64,000 nt of DNA from Takashimella koratensis (Eukaryota > Basidiomycota > Tremellomycetes > Trichosporonales > Tetragoniomycetaceae): the NCBI GenBank assembly GCA_003116875.1, contig BCKT01000007.1, positions 794,365 to 858,364 of the forward strand, in the 5' to 3' direction. A program made the position numbers and the translations under genes. How positions within the stretch are numbered: the first letter of the stretch is position 1; each line of letters starts with the position of its first letter. Below are positions 32,548 to 44,527 of the stretch, piece after piece. The notes beneath the pieces are model-generated. The model was not told the DNA's origin. It did no database searches and saw only the letters and a list, made by a program, of their open reading frames with translations.

Positions 32548-35500
32548 ATGGCTTTTGGTAGCAAGAAGCGCTCCCAGGCTTCTGAGAGTTCTTCCTCCTA
32601 TTCCAAAAAGCCCAAGTTCGATTCCGCCCCTTCGACCTCGGGGTCGACTTACGAGGCCGCCCGAGCGGCTCCGGCATTCACTTCGGCGTTGCAGAATGAT
32701 GAAGTTGATTTCCCGCGTGGAGGAGGAACGAGCTTGACTGCTTTCGAAGTGAAACAGACCCGCGTAGAGGGACAAAGAGAGGCAGATGCAGAGGTCAAGG
32801 TGAGTAAAGGCTTACGGAGGAGGTTGAGGTAGAGGTAGAGGTAGAGGTAGAGAGAAGGGTGAGGAAGAGAGTGAGGTGCTGATGTTTTGATAGACGACAC
32901 GACCTACCGACAAGAAGCGAAAGATCAGCGAGAGGCAGGCGAAGCGGTTGAAGAAAAATGAGGTCAAGCAGAAAGAAGAGGACACGGACTCGTTCCGAGT
33001 GGAAGAGCTTAGTTACAACGTGAGTTCACCTGGGACCAAACTCTGGGTGCACTTTCATCGCATCATCGTCGGGTTGACTGACACCCTTGCAGCGTTTGAT
33101 ACCGGGAACCAAAGTGCTCGCTCGAGTTCACAGCGTCTTGCCACTTCATCTTATCGTCTCCCTCCCTAATAACCTCCTCGCCCACATACCCATCACTGAA
33201 GTTTCCAAAACCCTCACCTCGCTGCTCGCGGCTGAAGAAGCCAAGGCTGCCGACGACGACGACGAGATCAAATCTGAACCCGAAGCAGAGGACGAGGAGG
33301 ACACCGAGGCGCCTGACCTCGCGCAACTGTTTACTCCCGGCCAGTACTTCCCAGCGAAAGTGATCAACCTCTTCCCGACCGCTAGCCAGGCGTTCATCTC
33401 CCAATACCCAGTGTCCGAAACTACTCGACTGGCAGCACGTGTCGAGCTTACTCTCGTCCCGTCCGAAGTCAATGCGGATATCGCCAAGACCGATGTCGTC
33501 GAGGGATACGCGATCACGGCCGAGGTGCTCTCTGAGGAAGACAAGGGATGGCGCGTCGGTCTTGGTCTCTCCGACGCCGAGGGATGGATCAGCTCTGAAG
33601 AGGTGGAGAAGTACGGCCGTGGCCTCATCGCAGGCCAACTGGTCTCCGCTACCGTGTCCTCCGTCGCTGCAGGAGGCCGTGTGGTTCAACTCACCCTCGA
33701 CCCGCAAGCCCTCGCTCGTGCCACTGTCTCCGAAGCCACAATTGGCTCGCTGGTACCCGGTACTCTCGTTTCGGCTCTCATCACCGCCGTCGTTCCTTCT
33801 GGTCTCAACCTCAAGGTCTGCGGTTTCTTCGACGGCTCCGTCGACCTCGCCCACCTTGCTCTCGGCGACGACGACGTTGAGGACAAGTACAAGATCGGAA
33901 AGAAGATCAAGGCTAGGGTTCTCTACGATACCGTTGTTACGTCGTCTCGACGATTTGCGCTCTCGCTCCTCCCGCACGTCTTGCAGCTCACCAGCCCCGT
34001 GGGCGTGGATAAGAAGACGGCCCTGGAAGTCGCGGTCCCGATCGGGAAGACGTTGCCGAGTGTTAGGGTCGTTAGGGTGTTGTCCGACTGGGGTCTTGTG
34101 TGCCGCACCGATGACGGCCTGGAGGGTTTTGCCCATGTAAGTTTTGCTCGAAGCATGTCTGGTGAGAGCAATCGCTGATGTGACCAACAGATTAGCCACC
34201 TTTCCGATGACCGACTGCCAGCATTATCCGCTGGAACTGGCCAGTACAAAGCCGGGACTTACCACCGCGCTCGAGTTATCGGCCACTCCCCACTCGACGG
34301 TGTTCTTCTTCTCAGCTTTGAGCAAAAAGTTCTCGACCAAGTCTTCATGCAAGTCGGCGAGCTTTCCATCGGCCAGATTCTCAAGGGCACTATCCGCCGA
34401 CTTTCTGACAAGGGCCTGTTCATCAACGTTCAAGGCAGTGTCGACGGTGTTGTTTGGCCTCTGCACTACGCCGATATCCGCCTCAAACACCCGGAGAAGC
34501 GATTCAAGGTCGGCGGGACGGTCAAGTGCCGCGTCTTTGCGCTGGAGCCGGAACGCGGACGGGTTGTGCTCACGTTGAAGAAGAGCCTGGTCGACTCGGA
34601 CCTCTCTATTCCGCAGGGCTTTGAGAGCGTCGCACCTGGTCAAGTCACACCGGCTGTCGTCTCCAAGCTTCTCGACAAGGGCTGCATCGTCGACCTCTTC
34701 GGCGGACTTCGTGCATTCATCCCCCAGTCCGAAGCCAGCCAGAACTACATCGTCAACCTCGCTGATATGTTTTACGTCGGCAAGCCCGTCAACGTTCGCA
34801 TCACCGATGTCAACCCGGACACTGCGCGGATTGTCGCTTCGGTCCGACAGGCTCTCCCGACCGCTCTCGCTGCGGAACAGCTTAACGTTGGCGCCGATGT
34901 CGCCGGTATCGTCGCCCAGATCCACGCTGAGCAAGTCGCGATTGCCCTCGTTCCCAGTCAGCTCACCGCGCTGCTGTCGCTATCCAACCTGTCGAACCAC
35001 CGACACTTGGGCGTGGACGAGTTGCGCGCAACCCTCAAGGTCGGAGACAGGATCGACGACTTGGTAGTCGTTTCCAAGAACCCGACCTCAGGTCTTTTGA
35101 TCGTCGCAAATAAGCGAGCGAAGAAGGTAGCTGAGGCGAAGGACACAGGTGTCGATGGGATCTCGGCAAAGGCGCAATCGATCAAGGAGATCACCGTGGG
35201 CCAGATCGTTCCCGGTCGAGTCATCAGCCTCACCCCTCAAGGGACAATGATCCAGATTAATAGCCACCTGCGTGGCCGTATCCACCCCACCGACAGTGCC
35301 GAAGACTTCTCCACTCTCGATGCGGGGAAGATCAAGAGTAAAGTCGGCGACTCGGTCCTTTGCGTCGTCGTCAACGTTAACAAGAAACGAAACGCGATCG
35401 ATTTGTCGACACGAAAGTCTTTGCTCGAACCTGTCACTTCCGAGAAGGAGGGCAGTGTCAAGCCAGTCGACCCAGTGGTGGAGACGGTCAAGGACTTGAA

Positions 35501-37604
35501 GGAAGGTCAGGCGGTCCGAGGGTTCGTTTTCAACGTCGCGGACAACGGTTTGTTCGTGTCTCTTGGCCGAAACGTCACCGCTCGAGTCATGATCAAAGAG
35601 ATGTTCGACGACGTAAGTGTCATGTTTCTTAACCGCTTGTTACTTAGGTACTAACGCGTGCTACAGTTTGTGAAAGACTGGAAGTCTCGATTCGCCGTTG
35701 GCCAGCTCGTCTCCGGCAAGATCCTGTCCGTCAACACCGACACCTCCAAGGTCGAGATGTCTCTCCGCACCAAGTCCTCCAAGGGCAAGAAATCACCCAC
35801 CGCGACCATTTCCGACTTCTCTGTGGGTCAGAAAGTCTCGGCATCGGTTAAACGTGTCGAAGCGTACGGTCTTTTCCTCCGGATCGACGACACCAACATT
35901 AGTGGGATCTGCCACCGCTCTGAGATCTCGGATAATCCCAAGCAAGACGTCCAGCAGGCTTTGAAAGGGTTTAGGGAAGGAGACGCGGTAAGAGCGGTCG
36001 TGGTTGGTGTGGACACGGAGAAGGGGAAGATTAGTTTCAGTATCAAGGCCAGCAGGTTTGCGGATGAGTTTGAAGGTGAGGATGATGACGAGGAGCAGGG
36101 AGAGGAAGAGGAGGATGAGGAGGAGGATGAGGATGAGCAGGATGGCGAGCTTGGGTTTATTGGTGGTATTGGAGATGATGACGAGGAGGATGGCGAGGAA
36201 GATGAGGAGGACGATGAGGATTGGGAGGGTGTGGAGGACGACGAGGAAGATGACGAGAATGACGAAGACGCCGACATGGACGAAGAGGACGATGAAGAAG
36301 AGGTGAGTCATTCTGTCAAAGCGCAGTCCTAACTCCAGATCGACACCGCACCTGCTGGCAGCTCCAAAGCGCAGGCCAAGTCCAACACCGCCGCTGGATC
36401 CACCGCTCTCTCCGTCGGCACCGGATTCGACTGGACCGGCTCCGCTCCCGTTGCGGAGGACGACGACGAGGATGATGAAGACGAGGACGAAGACGAAGAC
36501 GCCGCGGTCACCGCTTCGTCCTCTCGAGCAGCAGGCAAGAAACGCGCCGTCGACCTCACTGCCACTGCACCTGACTCACGCCCGGAGTCCGCATCCGACT
36601 TTGAACGTGCCCTCCTCGCCTCCCCCAACTCGTCTTTCCTCTGGATCCAATACATGAGCTTCCAGCTGTCCCTGCACGAGATCGAGAAGGCGCGGAAGAT
36701 TGGACGCCAAGCGCTGGAACGGATCTCGTTCAGAGAGGAAGAGGAGAAACTTAACGTCTGGATGGCACTGGTTAACCTCGAGATCGGGTTTGGGACGGAC
36801 GAATCAACGGATAGATTGTTCAAGGAGGCAGTGCAGTTTAATGATGCCCGGACGGTGTTTGTTCGATATGCCGACGCGCTCCAAACCGCCGGCAAGGATG
36901 GGGTGAGTCACAGCTGATGCGGGAAGAGGGAACGATTAGCTGATGTCATTGGTAGCTGGTCGAGGATGTCTACAAAAAGATGCTCAAGCGGTTCTCCGCC
37001 CACCCCGATACTTGGGCCCGGTTCGCCGAGTTTTACTTGAAGAAGGGAGACACAGACGCTGCGCGTGCGCTCCTTCCTCGTGCCCTGCAAAGTCTCGAGA
37101 AGAACAAACGTGAGTTTCTGTGCTATTCAGCTCGCCCGCACTACTCGCTCTCAGGCTACGAGCTGACAAGACTCGGACACAGACGTCGAGGTTACGGAGA
37201 AGATGGCGGTGCTCGAATTCAAATACGGAGATGCTGAGCGAGGAAAGACTCTCTTTGAGGGTATCCTCGATCGGTATCCGAAACGCCTTGACCTGTGGAA
37301 CGTCTACGTCGACCAGGTTGCCAAGGCCGGCGACATTGCCTCTGTCCGGTAAGTGGCTCGACCGCCGTACAAGTTGTACTCAAGCTGATACCGTCTTCAC
37401 AGTGGCCTCGTTGACCGTGCCCTCGGTCAAAGGCTCACGATGAAGCGAGCAAAATTCTTGTTCAAAAAGTGGCTCTCTCTCGAGACCCGGATCGGCGACG
37501 CGGCAGGCCAAGAGCGGGCAAAGACCCGTGCTAGGGAGTGGGTAGAGGCGAATGCCAAACCCGCGGATGAGGATGAGGATGAGGATGAGGAAGACGACGA
37601 GTAG
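32548..37604 (+). CDS. RRP5: rRNA biogenesis protein Rrp5 (S1-repeat / HAT-repeat protein)
   Basis: Nine exons, 32548-32799, 32894-33019, 33093-34136, 34191-35612, 35667-36302, 36339-36902, 36956-37109, 37183-37348 and 37403-37604, join in frame to 1521 aa. The N-terminus (about 84 aa) ends in a KTTRPTDKKRKISERQAKR basic stretch, then come many S1-like beta-barrel repeats, e.g. LIPGTKVLARVHSVLPLHL, LSIGQILKGTIRRLSDKGLF, VGQIVPGRVISLTPQG and VGQKVSASVKRVEAYGLFL. An acidic linker follows (36080-36310), then C-terminal HAT/TPR helices (DFERALLASPNSSFLWIQYM, LYRYPKRLDLWNVYVDQV-like) and an acidic end. Rrp5 is needed for early cleavages of pre-rRNA for both ribosomal subunits in the nucleolus. Size and order agree with the family (yeast about 1730 aa). 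Confidence 0.94.
36075..36305 (+). repeat. Acidic low-complexity coding tract in RRP5
   Basis: GAG/GAT/GAC/GAA codon run encoding mostly Glu and Asp between the last S1 repeat and the HAT part. The opposite strand gives long Ser-rich shadow ORFs. Confidence 0.85.
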
Positions 37605-37814
37605 AGCATAGTTTTGCATAGTTTTGAGCATTTGTCTTTGATGTAGATTCCATGGACATGTTAAGCCGACTTTATTGCCACTGGATTGGATTGCCTGTGG
37701 ATTTCTCCGCCGGCGCGTGTGTAGTTAGTTGTTCCGAGTGAATTGCAAGTGACGTTTCCACATTCATCTGGTTTCACCCTTCACCCTCGCCTGTCGCCTG
37801 ACTCCGACCCAACC
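37605..37814. other. Short spacer RRP5 - TRS65
   Basis: 210 bp between two plus-strand genes; must hold the RRP5 3' end and the TRS65 promoter. Confidence 0.5.
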
Positions 37815-40691
37815 ATGAGCCCAGGCTCGATACAGCCGTCATTATCGGCGTCGGACAAACTCTTCGAGACCCTCTTTCATGCGTCCACGCTCGACCTCGT
37901 GGTTCCCAATACACCGGCGCTCATCTCTCCCCCGCCTGATGGGAAGGACCATGCCGCGTTGTCCGCCTGGTGGGAGGCCGCACGGGCCGCCGAGCAGCGA
38001 CAAACAGCCTTCTTCGGTAGGTACTGGACTGGATGGCTCGCAGAATGAAGGCGTGGGGGTGGAGAGGTGATGCTCGAAAGCCGTGGGGTTCGGGTCGCTG
38101 ACAGCGGCTTTTATGATCCTGGTTGATAGATGAGAGACTGGCGTACGTCCTCGGACTGACATTGTCGGACGAGCTTGTCGATGCGGGTCGCGCTTCTGGG
38201 TCCAAGAGCACTCCTCCCGACCTCGTCCGCTACATCTCTAGACTACAGGTGCGTGGGGGTCCGTACCACTCAGCAAGGGTCGCCCATCATCCAGGAGCAA
38301 ACACTAACGACGCTCCACCCTCCAGGTCTCCCTCTCCGCCTCCTTCCTCCCTGCTCTCAACATCCAGCAAAACGCTGCACCAAACGACCGACAAAGCATT
38401 GGCATCGGCGCAGCTCCCGGCTCCACCTCCTCTTTAGCTCCCCCTGGCCAATCTCCCCGGCCACAGACCCCGGTCAGCGGAGAGCCGAAACTCTCGCTCC
38501 CGCCCAACACTCCGAACCCCTTTCCTTCCATGTCGGCGGACGAATCGGCGTACGCGAACGTGGAGGGCATCAGCGTCTGGGAAGGCAGTCCATCCGACTC
38601 GGCGTCGACCTCTAATCAGCCCGGGAGTGGTACAGGGAGTGCTCGGCCGGAAGTCTTCCATGCGAATGGGGCATGGACGATCCTCTGGCGAGGCGAGGTT
38701 CCCATCGCGTACGTCCGAACGCCCATCGCCGCTCCTGTCCTCGGTATCACAGCGTCCGTCACGATGCGGGAACAAAGCGTGGTGACGCGGAAGCGAGGGA
38801 TGAGTATCGAGACGGCGTCGGTTCATAGCGATGCAGAGACCGTCAAGGATGGCGCGAACGCAATGGACGTAGATGAGGGGATCGTGATCGATGATCTCGC
38901 CGGATTTGACGAGATCGATCTTTTGAGTGGGCTTGCATCAGAACCCATGCCTACCACACGCCTGGCACCATCCCTTCGAGCCGAGCTTTCTCTACCCGCG
39001 CAACCTTCCTCCACGACCGCGCCCCTCATCTCACCTTCTACATCCGCACCCGTACCCCTCTCCGCCTCCCCAAGCATCGGCACCGGTTCATCCATGACCG
39101 TTCTCCGAAAGTCCTTTCGCCGAATCTTCTCCCTCTCCTCTGGCCTACGCGTACGTATGCGCACCCTCTTCCTCCCCCAGCTCCTCCCTCCTAAACAACC
39201 TTACACATCCACCCCGTCCGACTTTCTCGGCAACATTGCGCAGGGCGCGGACGACGCGGGCGCAGACCACGAGGGTGAAGGCGAGCGGCGGGTCGTCCTA
39301 TGCGTCGAGGTGGAGAACGTTGCGTCGCCAGCAGCACCTAACGGGCAGGGTGCAGGGGACGACTTGACGAGGTTTGGGTTCGAGGTGGAGCGTGTTGGCG
39401 TTGATGTTGGTGGCAAGGGCGGACGAGCGACTGCAGAGCTCACATGTCAGCCCGAAGAAGAGAGCGTGTTTCCGCTCCGCCTCGCTCCGCTAGAACAATA
39501 CAACTTGCTGTACGCTGTCTCCCTGGCCTCTGGTCATGAAGCGGGGGCTTTGGACGAGGCAATCGCTAGATCAACGGGTCGAGGCGACGAGCAGCGTCCA
39601 GTGTCAATCACACTCATCGGTCGACCTTTCACTGTCATTCTTGAAAAGGGTCAGCTGCCCCATGAAGGGACGTTCCAGTACCCTACGACCCCGTTCCAGT
39701 CTCGGTGGAACTGCACGCTTGACCTTGCCCCACTCTACGCTTCCCTTCCGTCCGCACCGCTGCACGCGACCAGCCCGTCAGCCCGTCCCCGCCCGCCTCC
39801 ACCAGCGATCGCAGGAGACAGGCGGTACTCCCTTGCCGCACTCCTGTCTGACAAGGACAGCACCGCATCTGAGCCCTCCCCAGCACCCACATCCGCCTCG
39901 AGCTTCAACACCGTGACCAGCGGTGCGACTGCCAACGCAAACAGCAATCGCCGCATCGTCTCTGCTCAACAAAAACCCCAGCCGATGTTACCTAGCCAGA
40001 ACATGGGCAACCGCGTTGCCTCTCTACGCGCGCCCCTAACCCTTCCGCCATCACGACCAGACGGACACGGCCTACTCGTATCTGTCCAAATCATTGCACC
40101 TCCCACCGCCTCTTTTGCTCACGCTAGCGCCGGTCCCAACGTGAACGGGTTCAGCCAAACCTCATCGGGGATTCGTGCATTCGATACTTTCTCTATCGAG
40201 GTGTTTGTCAATAACCGAACAGAGCTACCACGGCGATTCAACCTGTCTATTCCGCCCAAGGACGCGACTGATACACGCGTCCGTGAAGCGTGGCGCCGAC
40301 GGCGGCAAGAGTCTGCATCACTGGCTGACGATCAAAGTGAGTACACACCTTTGCTGCGCATCCTTATCGCCATCTTCCTTATCGCAATCCATCATCTCCC
40401 GTAGATCTATCCTTTCATTGCACGATCCCCGCGATCAAGTCCGCTGACGCCTTCGCAGTGCTCCAAATTCTCTTGGCCCAACACACCTCGCTGGCTCCCG
40501 CACTCGTCCCGCTCGAGACAGACGTTCGATGTGGACCACTCTTACCTGGCGCCTCATTGTCTGCGCGCATCCGTTTTCTTGCGCTCCGAGACGGAGTACA
40601 TAGGATCGACCGGTTGCGGGTCATCGGGGAGGACTTTGATTTTGTCGTATCCCCAGTGGTAGAGGTGGTCGTTGGGAGTGGGAGAGGGTGA
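37815..40691 (+). CDS. TRS65: TRAPPII complex subunit Trs65-like
   Basis: Four exons, 37815-38016, 38130-38248, 38326-40336 and 40405-40691, join to 872 aa. The N-terminal part (DKLFETLFHASTLDLVVPNT) and the strand-rich middle (WTILWRGEVPIAYVRTPI, FSLSSGLRVRMRTLFLP, RVVLCVEVEN) have the layout of fungal Trs65. The C-terminal Ig-like domain includes FDTFSIEVFVNNRTELPRRF, LETDVRCGPLLPGA and LSARIRFLALRDGVHRIDRL then RVIGED, which matches the conserved end of the Trs65 family ('D-R-GPL-PG', 'L-FLAL--GV'). Long Ser/Pro-rich inserts separate these parts. Trs65 is a fungal-specific TRAPPII subunit that acts at the late Golgi in activation of the Rab Ypt31/32. Assigned from motif order, not from a full alignment. 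Confidence 0.75.
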
Positions 40692-41037
40692 ATGGAGTGG
40701 ATGCATCATATCTCAGCTTGCGTGGCAAAGGCGATTCGTAGTAGGACGTGGATTCAGCTGTTTCTCTTGGATAGATTTGGACTTCACCCGGTGCGGAGTG
40801 TATTCGGACTTCTCACGTGTTCGTCCTTTGACATCTTCCTTTGCCTTTCACAGCCGCGTCTAGATGGGCATGGTCTAGGCCTGCTCGTTAAGGATCGCCA
40901 ATACACTGCGACTCGTTCTGATATCAAGACTTCAGACCCATCAGCGGTATCTTCATATTCCATCCTCTTGGATTTGCGAGTTTTCGTCTTTCCCACATCA
41001 TCCTCTTCACGTTCTAATTGCACAGCTGAAAGTCACC
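40692..41037. other. Left border of the island; spacer TRS65 - gene A
   Basis: 346 bp. No gene, and no inverted or direct repeats that would mark an insertion end were visible. From here rightwards the intergenic DNA looks richer in A/T than in the rest of the window (by eye). Confidence 0.45.
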
Positions 41038-41778
41038 ATGACGACTAGTCTCAAGCCAGGAGCTACTGGCCGGTACTTACCCACCAATGCGATCAGCTCC
41101 TTATCGACCGATGGTATGGATCCATGGACCGCACTTTGTTCAAACCTCGAGTCTCAGCTCATGATTGCCAGTTCTCAAATGAAGACCTCCAAGCACCCTA
41201 TCAATCGCAAGCTTCATCCCGCTTTGACACAGCTTGAAAGGTTCTGGGGAAACGTTATACCAAGTCAGCTGAACGCCCGAGAGCTCTCAAGTCAAGACGA
41301 AGCCAATAAGACATATGCAGAGCTATACGAGGAAGTCAAATACATTGAGACCCAGCTAGTCGAGCTCAACGGAGGCAGAAATCCGATTCCGGAAAAGCTG
41401 ATCGGACTGGCCTCATGTGTCTCTTCCGATGAAACTGGCATCTATATTTCCGTCGACAACGAGTACATGACGCTCGCCGAACGACGCGGAAAGTTAACGA
41501 TCGACCCCAACGGTAGCCGGCGAGAGTTCTCCTTTCCCCTTGACATCAACTTGGTGGTCATCATACCGTGGCACAAACATTGCATTTCATTTGTCCCGCC
41601 CAATACAAAGCCCTCGGTTTTCCCTCTTGGCCCAGACATCAATTCTGAGAGATGGTACTCACTCACCGCCGACGTGCATACCAACGTCACCCCGGATAGT
41701 CATGAGTTGCTTTCCTCTAGCCTCAAATGTGTTCACTCTGAGATATCTGACAAATCGGTTGAGGAAGCTGCCTTGTAA
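41038..41778 (+). CDS. Island gene A: unrecognised 246-aa protein of the tandem family
   Basis: A single uninterrupted ORF, ATG 41038 to stop 41776-41778. I do not recognise a known family. The N-terminal ~100 residues look helical (MDPWTALCSNLESQL, AELYEEVKYIETQLVELN). Then come the shared island motifs: EKLIGLASCVSSDETG (about 120-135), the strand IYISVDNEYMTLAE, the strand FSFPLDINLVVIIPWHKHCI (about 162-181), and a last strand LLSSSLKCVHSEI shortly before the end. Closest to gene B, which has DRWTALC, EELIGEGNYLAWN and VVFPWHKHFVFYYPN at matching positions. No signal peptide or membrane span is visible, so probably soluble and intracellular. Function unknown. Confidence 0.75.
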   Translation: MTTSLKPGATGRYLPTNAISSLSTDGMDPWTALCSNLESQLMIASSQMKTSKHPINRKLHPALTQLERFWGNVIPSQLNARELSSQDEANKTYAELYEEVKYIETQLVELNGGRNPIPEKLIGLASCVSSDETGIYISVDNEYMTLAERRGKLTIDPNGSRREFSFPLDINLVVIIPWHKHCISFVPPNTKPSVFPLGPDINSERWYSLTADVHTNVTPDSHELLSSSLKCVHSEISDKSVEEAAL

Positions 41779-42366
41779 TATCACAAGTGGTGGTGGAATC
41801 ACTAATCCATCGGACAGTGTATTTTGGCATGTCGCTATCCCACTAACTTTTGAAGTCTTCAATACTGTCCTCCTTGCCTGTGTGTTCGTGTCATACATAG
41901 TAAGAGGTTGTCGGAGAGCGGGTAGGCGGACTTGAGAGGGTAGGGAAGGAGAGGTGTCTGTTTGCTCTTTGACCGTCTGCGGAGCTGATTGGAGAGCGAG
42001 TAGACTAGCAGTAATGAATGGACTGTACGTGTCATGTCTTAGCTTGTGAGGAGAAAGGTGCACTCTAGTTGAAACGCGAATATCCTTTCTAGTGTTTGAA
42101 AAAATAAGGGATGTTTGAATATTGTCCTCCACCTGGTTGAGCTGATGGCGATCTCCGACGACATCCTTTTATACTCAACACTCCCTTGGATCGGACTTTG
42201 TTTCAGCATACTGTACATAGCGGCAACCAATGCACGTAGGATATGTATTTGTCGACCACATCGAAAACACGAGCTCTCTTCCAAGACCCAGCTTTCATAA
42301 TTGAAGATTGACCTTCAGTAAAGTCCTCGTTGAAGTCAGAGACATACGCTCGAAGTCGACTGAACC
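41779..42366. other. Spacer between island genes A and B
   Basis: About 590 bp, no gene supported. TTTATACTC near 42166-42174 is a possible TATA element for B but is about 200 bp from its ATG. Confidence 0.4.
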
Positions 42367-43116
42367 ATGACAGTCAATGTCAAGACACCCTTTGCCCGGC
42401 GAAAAATCGCAACGGACGGCAACATCTATGCCTTACCAGACTTTACAACCGATAGGTGGACGGCTTTGTGTGCCCCTATCGTTGCCAAGCTATCAAAAAT
42501 CACAGACAATCATCGAATGCAATACTCCTTAAACTCGGAAGACCGTATAAGCTATTGTGTATCCGAAATCATCTCGACATTTTACACTCGACTACCTGAT
42601 CACCTAAACACCCAGAACTACTCAAGCGAAATCGACGCCGACGCCAAATATAAAGCACTCTCCACGGAAGCCTCGCGTCTCAGTTCCCTCCTGGTACAGT
42701 TAACCGAAACCACGATCCCATCAGCGCCTGAAGAATTGATCGGTGAAGGCAACTACCTTGCTTGGAACATGTCTCAGCTACACGCTACAATCAACAATAA
42801 ACGTCAGAAAGTCAGTAGCATGGCGAGCTCGTTCAAGGTATATGAGAACGAGAAGGGAGGCATGACTCGTGTGGTGTCGTTCACTATTGATCTCAAGTCT
42901 ACAGTCGTCTTTCCTTGGCATAAGCACTTCGTATTTTACTATCCGAATAAGGCTGCCCACACTCTAGCCCAGCCAACGATCGTTCCATTCCAATCAACCT
43001 ACCATCTAGATGAGGGGGACTCAATCACTGCCGAGGTGGAGCCCGTCAGTTGTCCGAACGGCGAGGTGACGTCGGCTATCCTCAAGTGCACTTACGCGGA
43101 AGGCGCTTGCGACTGA
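42367..43116 (+). CDS. Island gene B: unrecognised 249-aa protein of the tandem family
   Basis: Uninterrupted ORF from ATG 42367 (MTVNVKTPFARRK) to stop 43114-43116. Paralogue of A: FTTDRWTALCAPIVAKL near residue 26, a helical part with ALSTEASRLSSLLVQLTE, the hinge PEELIGEGNYLAWNMSQ, strand LHATINNKRQKVSSM, then VVSFTIDLKSTVVFPWHKHF and VFYYPN, and the final strand TSAILKCTYAEG four residues from the end. The PWHKH element is identical in A and B and absent from the other members, so A and B are the most recent pair. No targeting signal. Function unknown. Confidence 0.75.
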   Translation: MTVNVKTPFARRKIATDGNIYALPDFTTDRWTALCAPIVAKLSKITDNHRMQYSLNSEDRISYCVSEIISTFYTRLPDHLNTQNYSSEIDADAKYKALSTEASRLSSLLVQLTETTIPSAPEELIGEGNYLAWNMSQLHATINNKRQKVSSMASSFKVYENEKGGMTRVVSFTIDLKSTVVFPWHKHFVFYYPNKAAHTLAQPTIVPFQSTYHLDEGDSITAEVEPVSCPNGEVTSAILKCTYAEGACD

Positions 43117-43612
43117 CACGTCCCTTAAGGATCTGGGCGTGCGAACATCAGATCCAGAAGGAAAGGAAGAGCTGCACCACTTGTGTTTCAAACCCTTTTC
43201 TTGCCCGGCTGGCTTGTCAGCCCTCCCCCCCCCCCCCCCCTCCCGCCTCTCCCGGTCCCCCCTTCTCTCTCCCTTGCCAGCCCCACCTTTGATTTGCCCA
43301 GCCCACTTGACTTCGCCCAAGTCCCGTTAAAATACCGATGCACACTGCTCATTGACCTTTCTGGAACTTTCCAAAAGTAGCTGTCGTCACTCGATGCGTT
43401 TGTAAGGCTAAGCACTCGCCGAACGTGTCGAAGGTGGGTTTGATAAAGGATTGCAGGTGGAGCGGTGGTGTATAAATACTTGTCCTGAGGGGGGAGGGGA
43501 AATGCTTACCCCCCCTTTTTCTTCTTTGCTTTCTACCACCATCCAATCCGAACTCGATCATCGAATCACTTCATACGACAGTTCGTGCAACGAACGACAA
43601 CCGTGCTCCCAA
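43117..43612. other. Spacer B - C with a poly-C run and the gene C promoter
   Basis: About 500 bp. A run of about 14 C starts near 43226, followed by CT-rich sequence. The last 170 bp hold the shared promoter listed next. Confidence 0.6.
43441..43530 (+). promoter_or_regulatory. Core promoter of gene C, near-copy of the gene F promoter
   Basis: ATAAAGGATTGC, then TATAAATA at 43471-43478, then GTCCTGAGGGGGGAGGGGAA and a C-rich plus CTTCTTTGCTTTC-like leader. The same elements in the same order and spacing lie at 48531-48630 before gene F. AGGGG (STRE-like) occurs twice just after the TATA box. ATG 43613 lies 142 bp past the TATA start. Confidence 0.75.
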
Positions 43613-44527
43613 ATGGATCCCCCCGAAGAAAGCGGCGACGACGACTGGCTTCAAGTTCCATCGAATCCCGAACCCGACTTCGATCCCGTTTTGGCGGACC
43701 CTTCTTTCTGGAAAACAGATGCTGGAGAGACTTTGAGGCGCCCAAGGTTCTCAACATGGTCCACAACAACTCGTCAGAACGAGACGAGCAGGGGCAGCTA
43801 TTTCACGATCGTCGGTGTTGGAAAAGCGACCTACGAGGACGCAGAGACGGCGCTCCACTGCAAGAGCAAAGCTCTGACGACTGCGGTGTCCGCGAACCAC
43901 GAAGACCTCGGTTTCAAGGGCATTTCGTACGCCAACGAATTCGACAAGCTTGGTTACAATTGGAGGTCGCTCCAAAGTCGCCGCATGAACCAGCATTTCA
44001 CTCGCACCAACAAGCCACTGGAATCAACAGCTTTGAAGTCGACTTCTGCTGCATTCACCCGAAACCTCCTCGAAACGGAGTGCCCGATTGGCGGACAGGC
44101 CGATCTCGATTGGAAGACGGTGGAGCTTGGTTTTTCGCGCTCCCTTTTCGCTTACAATGACGAATCGTTTGCCACCCCTCACATCTACGTCTTCATCAAC
44201 AAAAGTCTTCGACCCCTCTCAGAGTGGACCATCAACCCCTGTGTGACGCACAAATTCGAGAACGACAGTGTCAAAGGAGATTATTTCTCTCTGCGCCTTT
44301 CTCTGTTCCCCGCCGACACCGTCGTTTTTCCCGCTGGCGACGAAATTTTCGTTTACAATCGCGCCAAAGACATGGGGAAAAATACGTTTGCAGACGAGAA
44401 CACATTTTGGGTCGAGGAGCATACGACACCCGGCGCTCAGCGGTTTTGGCTCCACCTCAACATGTCGACACGCGAGCGCAACAATGCGACCTACGACGGG
44501 GAGGCGACAAGGGCGACGTCCGCGTGA
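43613..44527 (+). CDS. Island gene C: unrecognised 304-aa protein of the tandem family
   Basis: Uninterrupted ORF to the stop at 44525-44527. I chose ATG 43613 (MDPPEESGDDDWLQVPSNPE) because the in-frame ATG at 43502 sits only about 30 bp after the TATA box. The N-terminal ~190 residues are acidic, then helical/mixed, without a motif I know. The C-terminal part has the island order: strand PHIYVFINKSLRPLSEW (about 195-211), strand YFSLRLSLFPADTVVFPAGD then EIFVYNR (about 224-250), and a last strand RFWLHLNMST. Of the shared core it keeps 'DTVVFP-G' best. No signal peptide. Function unknown. Confidence 0.75.
   Translation: MDPPEESGDDDWLQVPSNPEPDFDPVLADPSFWKTDAGETLRRPRFSTWSTTTRQNETSRGSYFTIVGVGKATYEDAETALHCKSKALTTAVSANHEDLGFKGISYANEFDKLGYNWRSLQSRRMNQHFTRTNKPLESTALKSTSAAFTRNLLETECPIGGQADLDWKTVELGFSRSLFAYNDESFATPHIYVFINKSLRPLSEWTINPCVTHKFENDSVKGDYFSLRLSLFPADTVVFPAGDEIFVYNRAKDMGKNTFADENTFWVEEHTTPGAQRFWLHLNMSTRERNNATYDGEATRATSA

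Noticed and set aside
33063..34199. 378-codon minus-strand ORF opposite RRP5 exon 3
   Set aside because: Shadow of a long high-GC coding exon; its sequence has no family features and the plus strand is clearly S1 repeats.
35793..36311. Long minus-strand ORFs opposite RRP5 (Ser-rich or Leu/Ile/Val-rich)
   Set aside because: Mirror images of the Glu/Asp codon run of RRP5.
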